A stretch of 64,000 nt of DNA from Papaver somniferum (Eukaryota; Streptophyta; Magnoliopsida; Ranunculales; Papaveraceae), in the NCBI RefSeq assembly GCF_003573695.1, contig NC_039367.1, positions 32,388,442 through 32,452,441 of the forward strand, in the 5' to 3' direction. The stretch's first letter is position 1, and each line of letters begins with the position of its first letter. The position numbers and the translations under genes were made by a program. Positions 35,013 to 45,807 of this stretch are shown here, piece by piece. The notes below the pieces were generated by a model that was given only the letters and a program-made list of their open reading frames with translations, did not search any database and was not told where the DNA came from.

Positions 35013-35036
35013 TTAGACCCCCGCTTTTTCAAACTA

Positions 35037-35489
35037 AACCATATTTAGGAGCATTTTTTTTGGTGTTCTTCACGTTTATATTCATAGTGATCGTAGGTAA
35101 ACGCAAAGTAACCTAAGGTAAGCATATATGCAAATGTATGAACTATAAATATAATACCTGGGTAACATTGAATTTTGTGCACCATGTGACTTGTTATCAG
35201 AACCCTAAGGAACTTTTTGTTCGCCATAAGAAACTATTAATTTTTTGTTGTTTCAGTTTTCCTTTGTCATCATGTGACTTGCTCCATTTGATAGATACTA
35301 TAATAGATATTGGTACCTTCCACTTACACTTAAAGTTTATGACGTTAGGAAATTATAAACTATAATTGCAATATTAAGCGTAAGATTTGAGTTATGTATC
35401 ATGTACAAATTTAAGCTAATCTAATGCAAATTAACTTAAAATGCTTATTGTGCATTATTATCATGTATAATTGTTTATTGTGCATTATT
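35037..35489. other. Unassigned spacer
   Basis: AT-rich; a TTTATTGTGCATTATTA word occurs twice near 35444 and 35472. No gene or transposon end recognised. Confidence 0.5.
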
Positions 35490-36056
35490 ACCAAATTAAA
35501 CCACCAACTTTTTCTTAGGCAACCTGTATATACTAAACTCAAAAACGATTCTGAGAGTTACAACTTAATGAATCTCAATCAGGAATGATATTAAGAGTTT
35601 ATATCTCTTTCTCTCACAATAAATATGTAAATGGAACAAGTCCATGAACCTGATTATACCGTGAGAGTACTTGTATGATTCTAAAGAACAATATCCAAGA
35701 TCAATCAAGTCGTATCCAACAATTACAATGGACGTATCTACTTTGATTGATTTACGTGTAACCTGTGATATTTCAATTATAAAGATAAACAATATAATAT
35801 GGAAAAATAAATCAAATGGGAATCAGAAATTTTGTTAACAAGGAAACCACAATTGCAAAAAAAATCAGGACCTTGTCCAGATTTGAACACCAAACTTTAT
35901 TAAGCCGCTACAGACTCTAGCTTACTATCAAAACTTCGGACTGGAATGTAGTTGAGACTGAATCCTCCATCACAGTGTTTCAGTTATAGTCGCGCTCCTA
36001 CACCTATTGAATCTCGCAAGAAACTGCAAAATTGATTCCCTTAGTTGACTTCCTTT
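35490..36056 (-). mobile_element. LTR fragment (second subfamily), part before the nested insertion
   Basis: Starts with ACCACCAACTTTTTC (LTR end reversed) and includes ATTTTGTTAACAAGGAAACC and GAACACCAAACTTTATTAAG. It is interrupted at 36056 and resumes at 39448. Confidence 0.75.
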
Positions 36057-36297
36057 TGTTGATGGTGGATTTTCGGCAAGGGATAAAATCGTAAAATCAC
36101 GATACTGCATGTTTCTGACCCGGCTTCAGGAATGTATGTGAAGATTCATATTTTATGATCCGTGAACCGTTTCACGATCTCTGACTGAGCAAACATTCCT
36201 CTCAAAGCTATGATCAATATGTTTCTCGAAAGGCATCTCAGCTAAGCGTTCGATGATTCACACATTTCATCATCACCTCTACATAGAATCAAAATGA

Positions 36298-36490
36298 TTG
36301 GGCGACTCCTAGACATAATGTTTGTTAGAGAGCTTAACTCCTTCAGGACGTCACGCTGGTCGTTGTTCCCTGACTACGTAGAGAGATCTTGTATAGAATC
36401 TCTTAATGATTTGGCGGTTCCTAGACATAATGTTTGTTAGAGAGCTTAACGCATTCAGGACGTCATGTTGTTCGTTGTTCCCTGACTAGA
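36298..36490. repeat. 112-bp direct repeat, two units
   Basis: CCTAGACATAATGTTTGTTAG occurs at about 36308 and 36420, each followed by AGAGCTTAAC, CAGGACGTCA and TCGTTGTTCCCTGACTA. It lies inside the nested solo LTR. Confidence 0.9.
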
Positions 36491-38149
36491 CACCCCTCAG
36501 AGCGAATATGATGCTTCAATTATCTCATATCTCGATTCTATAAATAGATTAATTCAAGCGTGTCATTCATCAACTGAATTCCTAGAAAATAATCTATTTT
36601 ATTTCATTACTCCGTTCTAAGGCTAATCCTCAGATGGATTCCATAGATTAATAATAGATAACCATTTTATCTCATTACTCTGTTCCCTGAATTCTCAGCT
36701 GAATTCTATGGATTAGTAATAGATACTCAAGTAATTTTATTGCTCTGTTTCATGACTGATTCTCAGCTGAATTTCATGGATTAGTAACAAAAAATATTCA
36801 ACAATCGGGCGTCTGGGCCATCACCAAGTAAGCCCCGAGAAAATGGTGCAAGTGTACTTGATAATAATGCACGAACAAGCATTCAAAAATATAGACGAAT
36901 GAGGAACCTATGCAATTAGGGATGAAAATAATATTAAATAAAATAAACAAAAGGCATGGGACCGGGCCTACCGGCCGGCTGGTCGTGCCGCCGTGGCCGG
37001 TTCCCCTCTTCCATTATTTTATTTTATTTTAATTTATTATATCCCTCATCTCATGGAGACTCCTTCATTTGAGCAAACTCCCTCATTTGAGCGAAGCTCT
37101 TAGTTTCTCCATACTTTCCATCAAACGATGAGTGGAAAAATAGGGAAAGGTGTCACGGGACCGGTCCACCTAGCCGTCCGGCCATTCCCTAGCCGTGACC
37201 GGTCCTACACCTTTCAATTACTTATTTTCTCATATTACTATTTCCTCCATCTCATGGAACTCCATCGTTTGAGCGAAAACCCTAGTTTTTCAATATTTTC
37301 TCAAATATTGCTCAAACCATGAAAAGGCCAAAAAAATCAAATGGTCACATGACCGACTAGGCTTCTCATGTAAAAAATTAAAGTATTACTATTTTAATAT
37401 TCTCAAAATATCGGTCGCATGAGCAAAGTTCTAATCGCTCATTCGAGCAAAATTGAGAGTTTCGGTCAAGATCAAACTCTTCTGAAAAATCCAAAATATT
37501 GTTCAAACGTGCACCGAAAAATACCAAAACTCTCAGGACTGAGACATGGGCAGTATGGTAACACGGTCATGCCACCTTGACCGACCAAAGTCGGGCCTTA
37601 GGCTTGCAAGGATCCGGTCCCACACTCTTTCATAATTTTGACCTAATTATCCCCCAACTCTTCATATTGGGTCCAAACTCTCTCCAACCAACTTAGGATT
37701 TTCTCAATCGACCATTAACTGGTCCCAAGACCACCAAGGTCCGGTCCCATGACCCCTTGGTCGGTCCATCATCTCTATATAACTAGGTTTTACTACCTAA
37801 CACTCACAAGAGCACTATTTAATTAATGATTAAACCAGCATTTGATCATTCGTTTACCAACTGGTCAACAAAGGACTTTGGTGCATGCTCACTCGAGCAC
37901 TTGGACGCTACATGGTTGGCCATCATCCCATGTATCCGGTCTCTCCTTTACTCAGTGAATTGTTTTCATTAAATCATCAATTGATCAAAATTAGGGTTTC
38001 GAACAAATGCTCTGCAAATTATAATTATGAGAAAGTTCAAACACTAATAATTTTATGTTGATACAGCAATCAACATCTGGATTAATTATACAATATTTGT
38101 TCCAGCTACCAATATTTTAATTAACATTTTGTTTGGTCATGCTACCAAT

Positions 38150-38590
38150 AATTCGCCTAATGAGCAATATTTGCTCACTTTCTCGAATATTGATTCAACT
38201 ATCAATATTCAGTAATTCATCGAATGAGCAATATTTGCTCAGTTTCTCGAATATTGATTCAACTATCAATATTCAGTAATTTATTGAATGAACAATATTT
38301 GCTCAAATGCTCGAATATTGATTCAACAATCAATACTTAGTAATTCATCGAATGCGCAATATTTGCTCAGATGCTCGAATATTGGTTCAACTATTAATAT
38401 TCTGTGATTTGTCGAATGAGAAATACTTGCTCAGATGCTCGAATATTGATTCAACTATCAATATTTAGTGATTCATCGAACGAGAAATATTTTCTCAGAT
38501 GCTCGAATATTGATTCAACTATTAATATTCAACAATTCATCATGCGAGCAGTATTTTCTCAGACGAGCAATATTTGCTCAGACTATCAAT
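38150..38590. repeat. 64-bp tandem repeat with two palindromes per unit
   Basis: GAATATTGATTC recurs at 38185, 38249, 38313, 38377, 38441 and 38505, exactly 64 bases apart. Each unit holds the inverted repeat AATATTGAT-TCAACT-ATCAATATT and the near-palindrome GAGCAATATTTGCTC. It lies in the U3 part of the solo LTR, upstream of its TATA box. Confidence 0.93.
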
Positions 38591-39036
38591 ATTCATTATG
38601 TTGATCCGATTATCAACATCATTCATTCGAGAATTATACGTCCCAGCATACATATTCGATCCATGAATCATAGAGCATTCGGCAATCATGCTCGACTAAA
38701 CAATACTTAGACTCATTGTCTAATCAAGTCAACGACTGATAATCAAATACACGTCTTCCTTGCAGACTCCATGTTCGTGAGACATCAATCACGTCACATC
38801 ATGGGGGATATTAATTAGGGTATTGGTATGGAGGCATACGACACGTGTGTTCATCCACGATGAGAAATGTGAGTAAGTCGTGCAAGCAGTTGAGGGAGTT
38901 AGAAAAGTAGCGGGTGGACAATCAACCAAGTCTCCGCACGACCTGGAACTGGTTAAACCACGATATCCACTTTCCCATTCTTTCACTTGAGAAACCGTCA
39001 CACTTACTGGAGATCAATGTGTCCACATTCTAGCAA

Positions 39037-39044
39037 TATAAATA
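39037..39044 (+). promoter_or_regulatory. TATA box of the nested solo LTR
   Basis: TATAAATA in an otherwise GC-moderate stretch, followed about 30 bases on by an A run. The position fits a U3/R boundary. Confidence 0.55.
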
Positions 39045-39364
39045 AGTCTCTGAATCTATGATTAAAAAAAAAAAGAATTCTGATCCGAGCAATTACTCTC
39101 AAGAATTCTATCAATCGACTAGATCTTATTCGAACTCAACAGTTCACAGAAAACTTGCAGAAACCTTAAACACATTCACAATACTTGATCATCATTGATC
39201 TCACATACCTACAGATCAACCATCTTCCCTCTTTGTGACCGAATTGACTCTGGAACGACCATTGTCTTGGTTTAGGCCCGAGTCCTACAGATTGGTCTCT
39301 CAAACTCAAAGCACTCCCATGAAGTGCATATATTTGAGGTTAGGAAGTTTGCTCGGTTAAGGAG

Positions 39365-39400
39365 TCTCCGTACGCACGGTCGTCTCCGTACGCACGGTCG
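39365..39400. repeat. 18-bp perfect tandem duplication
   Basis: TCTCCGTACGCACGGTCG occurs twice head to tail, close to the 3' end of the solo LTR. Confidence 0.95.
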
Positions 39401-39447
39401 TCTCTCCATTCCCTAGAAAACCAGCAAATTGTTTTTCCCCATCTACA

Positions 39448-39998
39448 GCTTTACATCTTAAGAGTTACTTCAACTCAATTAAAGACTTTAAACCAATCTA
39501 ACTCCCACAAATAAGCCTATATGTGATTTCTGTTTTGATCAAAAGATCAAGGTGAGATATGAAATTTTTTGTAACAGACAAAGTCTAGCAAACCTCAAAA
39601 TCCGATAATTACGACTCCTGAAGAGTAGCCTAGATTATTATTCACCTCACAAGTAAAAACTACTCCAATTTCAACAAAGAATCTTTATATAGGAATATAC
39701 TTGTAGAATCACAAAGTTAGAGACGAAAAATCTTTGTGATTTGTATCTATCTTGCCTGGTCGGAGTGAGATTCAATAATCACTAGAAAGATCAGGATATA
39801 CGAACTATCAAGATAAAGATAGTCAGACCTGGCTTCACGAATCCCTAAGAGAAGTCTTTTTAGTCGCTAAACCTAAAAAGGTTTAAAGGAGAGGATGAGT
39901 CTAGTTTACAACTAAGATACACAAGAAAAGTATCGTAGATTCAAAGATCACAGTTGCTTGAGGTTCTCCTTATATATACTTTCAAAATCAAAGGTTAC
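39448..39998 (-). mobile_element. LTR fragment (second subfamily), part after the nested insertion
   Basis: Resumes with CTTTACATCTTAAGAGTTACTTC (compare 22526-22550), then the GAATCACAAAGTTAGAGACG and CTATCTTGCC blocks and a reversed TATA region (CCTTATATATACTTTC near 39970). It ends where the next element begins. Confidence 0.75.
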
Positions 39999-42521
39999 GG
40001 AAAATGCGGGGGTCTAACAACCACACCCAACAATTCGTTCAGAAATCTGAGAGGACTTACTCCAATACACTTTCTAGAGAATCGACTAGGCATTCATACT
40101 CAATCTAGAATAAAGTATATCAAAGAGTTTAATATCTCTAACTCTTAATTCAATCCAGAATCAGCAAATAAAAATTTGCAAGCCCGATTGAGTATAGGAG
40201 GAGTAACTTGAACGGTACCAAAGACCAATGTTCAAGTGTCAATCAATGTAAATCAATTACCCAAGGTTGGATATTCTAATTGATTGATCTTAACACACAA
40301 CCTGTGATATTTCAATTATATAACAAAATATAGTGCGAAAAATAAAAATAACACAGACACCAGAATTTTGTTAACGAGGAAACCGCAAATGCAGAAAACC
40401 CCCGGGACCTAGTCCAGATTGAATACCACACTATATTAATCCTCTATAGATACTAGCCTACTACGAATTAACTTCGGACTGGACTGTAGTTGAACCCTAA
40501 TCAATCTCACACTGATTCAAGGTACAGTTGCGCTCCTTATGCATCTGATCTCAGCAGGATACTACGCATTTGATTCCCTTAGTTGATCTCACCCACAACC
40601 AAGAGTTTCTATGAACCAAAGTTGAAGACTTGATAGACAAATCTGTCTCACACAAAAAAGTCTATAGGATTGAATAAATCTGTCTCCCATAGAAATACCC
40701 AAGAGTTTTTGTTCCGTATTTTGATAAATCAAAGTGAACAGGAACCAATTGATAACCCCGAACTTATATTCCCGAAGAACAACCTAGAATTATCAATTAC
40801 CCTACAATAAACTTAATCGAATAGCGAAACAAGTTATTGTGCAATCACAAACGATGAGACGAAGTTGTTTAAGATTACTTTTCTATCTTGCCTATCGGAG
40901 ATATAAAATCTCGAGCCAATTATTTCAATTTTACTCAACACGATAGAAACAACAAGATCAGATCACGCAACTACAAAGATAATAGTTGGATCTGGCTTCA
41001 CAATCCCAATGAAGTCTTCAAGTGGTTAACCTACAGGGTCTCGGTAGAAACCTAAGGTTAAAGGAGAATCTACTCTAGTTATGAAACTAGTAACACACAG
41101 AAGGTGTGGGGATTAGGTTTCCCAGTTTCTAGAGTTCTCCTTTATATAGTTTTCAAATCAGGGTTTGCAATCCAAGTTACCTTAGTAACAAAGCATTCAA
41201 TATTCACCGTTAGATGAAAAACCTGATTCAACCAATCTAATATCTTTCAACCGTTAGATTGAAATTATCTTGTTACACACAAATGAAATGTACCCTCATT
41301 TAGGTTTATGTAACCGTACCTAAACGTGTACACCATGTTGGTTCACAAAGTGTTAACCGAGGTTAGCCATATGATTACTCTCACATCAACCTTATTCATC
41401 TCAACCATAACTAGTTCAAATAACTCAAATGAAACTAGTTAAAGAGTTGTTCAATTGTTATAGAAAACACAATTGAAACCAAATCGGTTTGATTCACTTG
41501 AATCAATCATGAACATTATAGCCACGGTTTGCAAAGATTTCATTCCTTGCGATTTAAATGTTTAAGTCCATGAACTGACCGATTTGGCAAAGTAACCAGC
41601 TTAAGTATGCGTACGGGTATGCGTACTTAAGCAACCAGATTTGAGTTTGTTAAGTTTCCAAACTCAGCAGAAATTTGCGGTTCGAAAACTTCCGTCAGTA
41701 TGCGTACGGGTACGCATATTTAAGGTGACTAGTTTAGGAGTTTGTAATTCCCAAACTCAACAGATATTTTCGGTCAAAAACTTTCGCCAGTATGCATATG
41801 GGTATGCATACTTATATTGTCTCCTTCACCAATTTGGTATACACACATATGCATACACCTGGTTCTCGGCTTGTGGATTTATACACTAATGTTCCAACAC
41901 ACTATATATGCTTATATCCAAACATGGTTACATTCTCAACTCTTTATTTCAATCATTGAAACATTCTTCTATAATGATAATAGCCGTTTTTATACACTAT
42001 TAGCATCAAAACAATTTTCAAGATATTGAAATAATCATTATCGAAACATTCCAAGCCTACATCAAATGATTGTATCACACAAACCATGTAAGATGTTACT
42101 CGACAATTTTCTCATGATATAAGATGAACTTGGTCGAAGCGAAAGCTTACCAACACATATTTCGAGAAATATGTAAGCGAGATATACTTAGCTCAAAATC
42201 TCAAATGTGTATAGAGAAAACTATATTTAACACGACTTATGTCTCAATATAGGAGATAGTATAAATGGACTTTCCAAGTGATAGATGAGTTCGAGTCTCC
42301 ACATTACCTTTTGTCGAAGAAGTTCCACAAGCTCTCCTTAGTAGTTATTCGTCTTCAAATGATGAAATCTATGGAATCTAAGATCAACTACACTATCTAT
42401 GTCCTAGTCCGAGACATCTATAAATAAGATAGAAATCAAGACTTATAGTTTTGATCACTAACACTGACAAACATCTTTGAGATAGCAACGCATGCGAGTT
42501 CGACCGAGCAGTGCTCTAACA
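39999..42521 (-). mobile_element. 3' LTR of a SIRE-like, gag-pol-less Copia element
   Basis: On the plus strand it runs from GGAAAATGCGGGGGTCTAAC to GCAGTGCTCTAACA, i.e. the complete LTR of about 2.5 kb reversed. The TATA region is at about 41140-41150 (minus strand CTATATAAAGGAG). Its U3 has three clusters of TATGCGTACGGGTATGCGTAC-like repeats at 41600-41630, 41698-41722 and 41790-41815. The terminal TG of the family (see 45808) reads GG here. Confidence 0.9.
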
Positions 42522-42534
42522 ATCTCCCACTTTG
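42522..42534 (-). promoter_or_regulatory. Polypurine tract of the SIRE-like element
   Basis: The minus strand reads CAAAGTGGGAGAT directly before TGTTAGAGC. Further purine tracts (GACAAAAAGGGGGAG near 42945, AAGGGGGAGTGG near 42885, AGGGGGAGTGAT near 42840) follow in the internal region. Such repeated tracts are a known habit of SIRE/Maximus elements. Confidence 0.8.
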
Positions 42535-45251
42535 TCAATTTTAGTGAAAAACTATCAATACATATGGATTACAATATAGATAGAAATTGTAGCTTCTCAT
42601 CCAAATGCTTGATCTCCTTGGCATCTTCAACGCGACTCGAAATCTATGTCACTTCCAAGTAATCCATGATCCTAAAGGTTGTAAGTTCAGCATCATAGTG
42701 GTTGAAGATCCGTAGAGATAACAATGAGAAAATAAAATGCTCTCAATCATCGTTATACGGTGTCATAATATTATTACGCGGCATCAAAGTTCAATTGTAT
42801 CACAACTTCGACAACAATACTATGGTGATATGTATCACTCCCCCTAAGTCAATACTTCAAATCTCAATATGAAAACCACTCCCCCTTACATAATGATCCG
42901 TAAACCATATGTATTTTTAGTATCCCACTACACATTAATTCTCCCCCTTTTTGTCAATATAAATTAGCAAAGGTACGAAAACTAGTGGGATCCTCATGAA
43001 ATTTTCACAGAGATAGTTCATGACCACAAGAGAACACGATATCAACTTATTTAGATGCCATCATAAAGCCGAAGCTAAATTCATTCATCAAGGAGTTTAT
43101 AAATATACAAGATAACCCCTAATATTCCACAGCCGCATGATCCCCACAAAGATTTGGCAATTAAGCACAAGTTCAAAATGAACTCTCCCCCATAAAATGT
43201 CATTCCCGAAAGAACAACAAAGGCGACCTTACTTTCACAAGAAAAGAAGGATTTCTTTGGACATAACCAGTGTAGTTAAAATTGCTCTCCAAGGACGATT
43301 ACTCGCCGAGTAATCGCTACAGGGTATATGACCGAGGCGATTTCCGATTCCAAGCCATTTCCGATTTTTAGAGATTAAGGCGCCCGATTTCGCCGGTTGA
43401 GATCGATTTTCGAGCAAAAAGAGTTAACGATTTTTCCGAGTTGGCCTTGCATGAGAGTTATAAAATAGAAAAACCTCTAAATACATGATAAATAAGTTAA
43501 ATATAACAATATTATACAATTAATTACATGATAGTGTAAAACTTTTAATTTTAATTAGGTAAAAATCATGACTTATGAGAAGAGGTATATAAGTTATTAT
43601 AAATAGGTTCCGATTATTAGACCGAGTTTTGGAGATTTCCAAGTCCGATCTTATTGCTCCTCGCTCCAAGCTCCCCAACCGAGTAGGAATGAGGAACAAT
43701 TCCGACTACTTTGGACATAACCAAATCACATGAAAACATGAATTTGATACAAAGTATTCAATTGAATTAACCACAAGAGAACCCGTGATTAATGCAATCG
43801 ATAAAATACAACCAAATTAATCACAAGAAAACCCACGATTAATTTAATTGGAATACACAACCAAATTAACCACAAAGTGAAAGTGATCAATTCAATTGGT
43901 CATGCTCGACATAAGAGAACTTACGGAGAAAAAACTAAAATAACCAAAAGAGAATGATCAATTTAGTTGGTCATGCTCAAACATAAGGAACCTTACGGAG
44001 CAACACAATATATGCAAAAAGATGGAGATCGACCAATACTGCGGAATAAACAAGGATTCATTCTATTTTCCATCACTATTCGCACAATGACATATAATAG
44101 ACTTAAACCTTGTAAACAAAAGTTTTATCCTTTCTTCCATCAAAACAATGACATAAAGGGCTTTATTTTTTGTAATGTCAAAAGTTCATTCTATCTTCTA
44201 TCAATGCATTCATACCAACATAATAGAGATATTTTGAGCAAGTATGGGACAGTCACAGGTTCACAGACGTAAACAACATATCCCATAACAATTTGCAATA
44301 TATAAAATCATAAAGATTAAGATTCTAAAAATCATCTTCCAAAAACTTAGAATTATAATAAATAAATCTAAAAACATTGAAGATGAAAATAGTTGGACAT
44401 AGCTATGTGTACTCACAATAATGGCTATTCCAAACCCTGGTAATCCTTATAAAAACACAAGAATAAAATTCTCATAAGAAGTTTCCTAGACAAGACAAAC
44501 CCGTAATGCACATATAAGATGATTTGTCCTTGGAGGGTAGAATAAATATTTTTCGCATGGATTTACACCAAGAATAGCTACCAAAGGCATATAAAAATAT
44601 TTTCTTAACAAAGAAGAACATATAAAGTTATTAATGACCATGCACCATAATTCACATAAGATGATTGTGAACATTCAAGAATCCCATAACAATGCATACT
44701 ATTGTTCATTCTTGAACTTCCTTCTTTGTGATTCACCAGCAACATTCTTGTAAAAGCTACAAATGAGCTTAGAAGGTACATAGATATGAACCGGAACAAT
44801 TAAGAACCTTAAACACAAATCAAGCTAGGTAGATATAAACGATACACAAGGTACATAGATAATCGTAAAACTTGCTCAAGTTTAGAGACATGCATTTTTA
44901 GAAGAATCCGATCGAATTCTACAGCGTTACCAAATATTCAAAATCATACTAAACTTAATATATGTGCCCCAGTTCTTGTGCTTCCCTCACTGTATACATG
45001 ACATGGCATTTATGGGTGAGGATGCACTTTCACACAATCAAGATGTATTGAGGTGAACAATGTCTTGCTCACCATGGCACCAAGAAAGAGTTTCTTTCCA
45101 GCAACTCTTACATCTTGTAGTGTTAAGAAACACCCAAGGAACTGTTTTTATAAGTCTATCAAAGAAATTCAAGAGAACCCAAGAAAATTTGTGTTTCTGA
45201 TTTCTTGTTTTCCAACTTATAAAAAACAGTTTCTGCAGATATTTTTTAATA
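42535..45251 (-). mobile_element. Internal region of the SIRE-like element without gag-pol
   Basis: About 2.7 kb with no gag, protease, integrase or RT motif in any frame. It contains the extra purine tracts and repeats such as GGTCATGCTC..CATAAG..ACTTACGGAG (43900-44005), plus a nested MITE at 43268-43713. The element therefore relies on proteins from elsewhere, as do large retrotransposon derivatives (LARDs). Confidence 0.8.
43268..43713. mobile_element. hAT-like MITE
   Basis: The ends are CAGTGTAGTTAAAATTG and CAATTCCGACTACTTTG, imperfect inverted repeats with CA..TG tips. GACATAAC occurs on both sides (43260-43267 and 43714-43721), an 8-bp duplication as for hAT transposons. The interior is short, AT-rich in the middle and has no frame. 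Alternatively a 15-bp duplication CTTTGGACATAACCA could be read, which would suggest a SINE, but I see no RNA polymerase III boxes or tail. Confidence 0.75.
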
Positions 45252-45743
45252 CTACGAAGGAAACTCTTTTGATAAAAGGAGACGTCCAAGTTTCTTCATA
45301 AAAGAAGACAATATACTATCTTGATAAGAAGTATCAGGAATTGGGCAATGAATCGATTCATGCTTTGAAGTGATATACTCAGATGACTGAGATTTAAACT
45401 CCTCTTGTAATTCTTTTAGTTTGTTATAATTAATTGAATAACGCAGAGGAGGAGCATTTCTCACATTGATTAGTAAATCAATGTCAACTTCAACATGAAT
45501 ATTATTCCTCATAACTTGATTTATCTTGTCAAAAGATTCTTGTTCTTTATGGAGGTATAACTTAACATCAAGAGATAAGCTTTCAAATTTATTTTCAATC
45601 CCTGAAAACACTTCAAGGGATTTTAAACCTAATGGAGGTTTAGAAAGAATTTATTCTACAGATTTTATTAAATCAATCATAGAAGAAAATTCTGATATCC
45701 CTAGTTCTGGTGGTGCATTTATTGAGATAGCACGACTGTCCAT
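45252..45743 (-). pseudogene. Unrecognised ORF after the primer site of the SIRE-like element
   Basis: From ATG 45743 the minus strand gives 164 codons to the stop at 45252, broken by a single TAA at codon 31. The product is hydrophilic, rich in Leu, Ser and Lys, with a helical middle (KLYLHKEQESFDKINQV, YNKLKELQEEFKSQSSEY) and no zinc knuckle, protease or membrane segment. It begins about 50 bases after the primer site, where gag would start. I do not recognise the family. It may be a remnant of the N-terminal part of a SIRE-type gag or an element-specific protein. Confidence 0.5.
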
Positions 45744-45790
45744 ATTCAGATCGCTACAAATACATACTTATAAGGTCTTTAATGTGTTTG

Positions 45791-45805
45791 CCTGCTCTGG
45801 TACCA
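45791..45805 (-). promoter_or_regulatory. Primer-binding site (tRNA-iMet) of the SIRE-like element
   Basis: The minus strand reads TGGTACCAGAGCAGG, two bases after the LTR end CATTTTCA. It differs by one base from TGGTATCAGAGC over the first twelve positions and places the element in Copia. Confidence 0.9.
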
Positions 45806-45807
45806 AT

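Larger units (their letters stand above)
24419..35031 (+). mobile_element. Solo LTR expanded by a five-copy internal tandem array
   Basis: The element begins TGTTAGAGCACTGCTCGG at 24419 and ends TTAGACCCCCGCTTTTTCA at 35031. These are the two termini of one LTR of the family seen complete at 39999-42521. AACTA occurs directly before (24414-24418) and directly after (35032-35036), the 5-bp target duplication of a single integration. There is no primer site, internal domain or second LTR. Inside, a header (24419-24694) is followed by five direct copies of about 2.06 kb and a 19-base tail (35013-35031). The junctions read GGTTG-AGACAAAAG; the original flanks are CTTG-AGAC at the header and GGTTG-TTAGAC at the tail, so TTG is shared at the breakpoint. 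Small frames of 60-68 codons recurring in each copy are passengers. Confidence 0.93.
36057..39447 (+). mobile_element. 3.39-kb solo LTR nested in an older LTR
   Basis: The ends are TGTTGATGG and CCATCTACA, inverted matches with TG..CA tips. The flanks are CCTTT (36052-36056) and GCTTT (39448-39452), a 5-bp target duplication with one change. The host LTR reads continuously across the insert when compared with 22505-22570 (GTTGATGTCCTTTACATCC). A TATA box (TATAAATA, 39037-39044) about 0.4 kb from the right end gives plus orientation. There is no coding sequence, primer site or second LTR. The length and internal repeats suggest a long-LTR Gypsy (Tat/Ogre-like) source, but that is inference. 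Confidence 0.82.

Noticed and set aside
24419..35031. Interpretation as several complete LTR retrotransposons in tandem
   Set aside because: No primer site, purine tract or internal domain occurs between units, and LTR termini are present only at the two outer edges.
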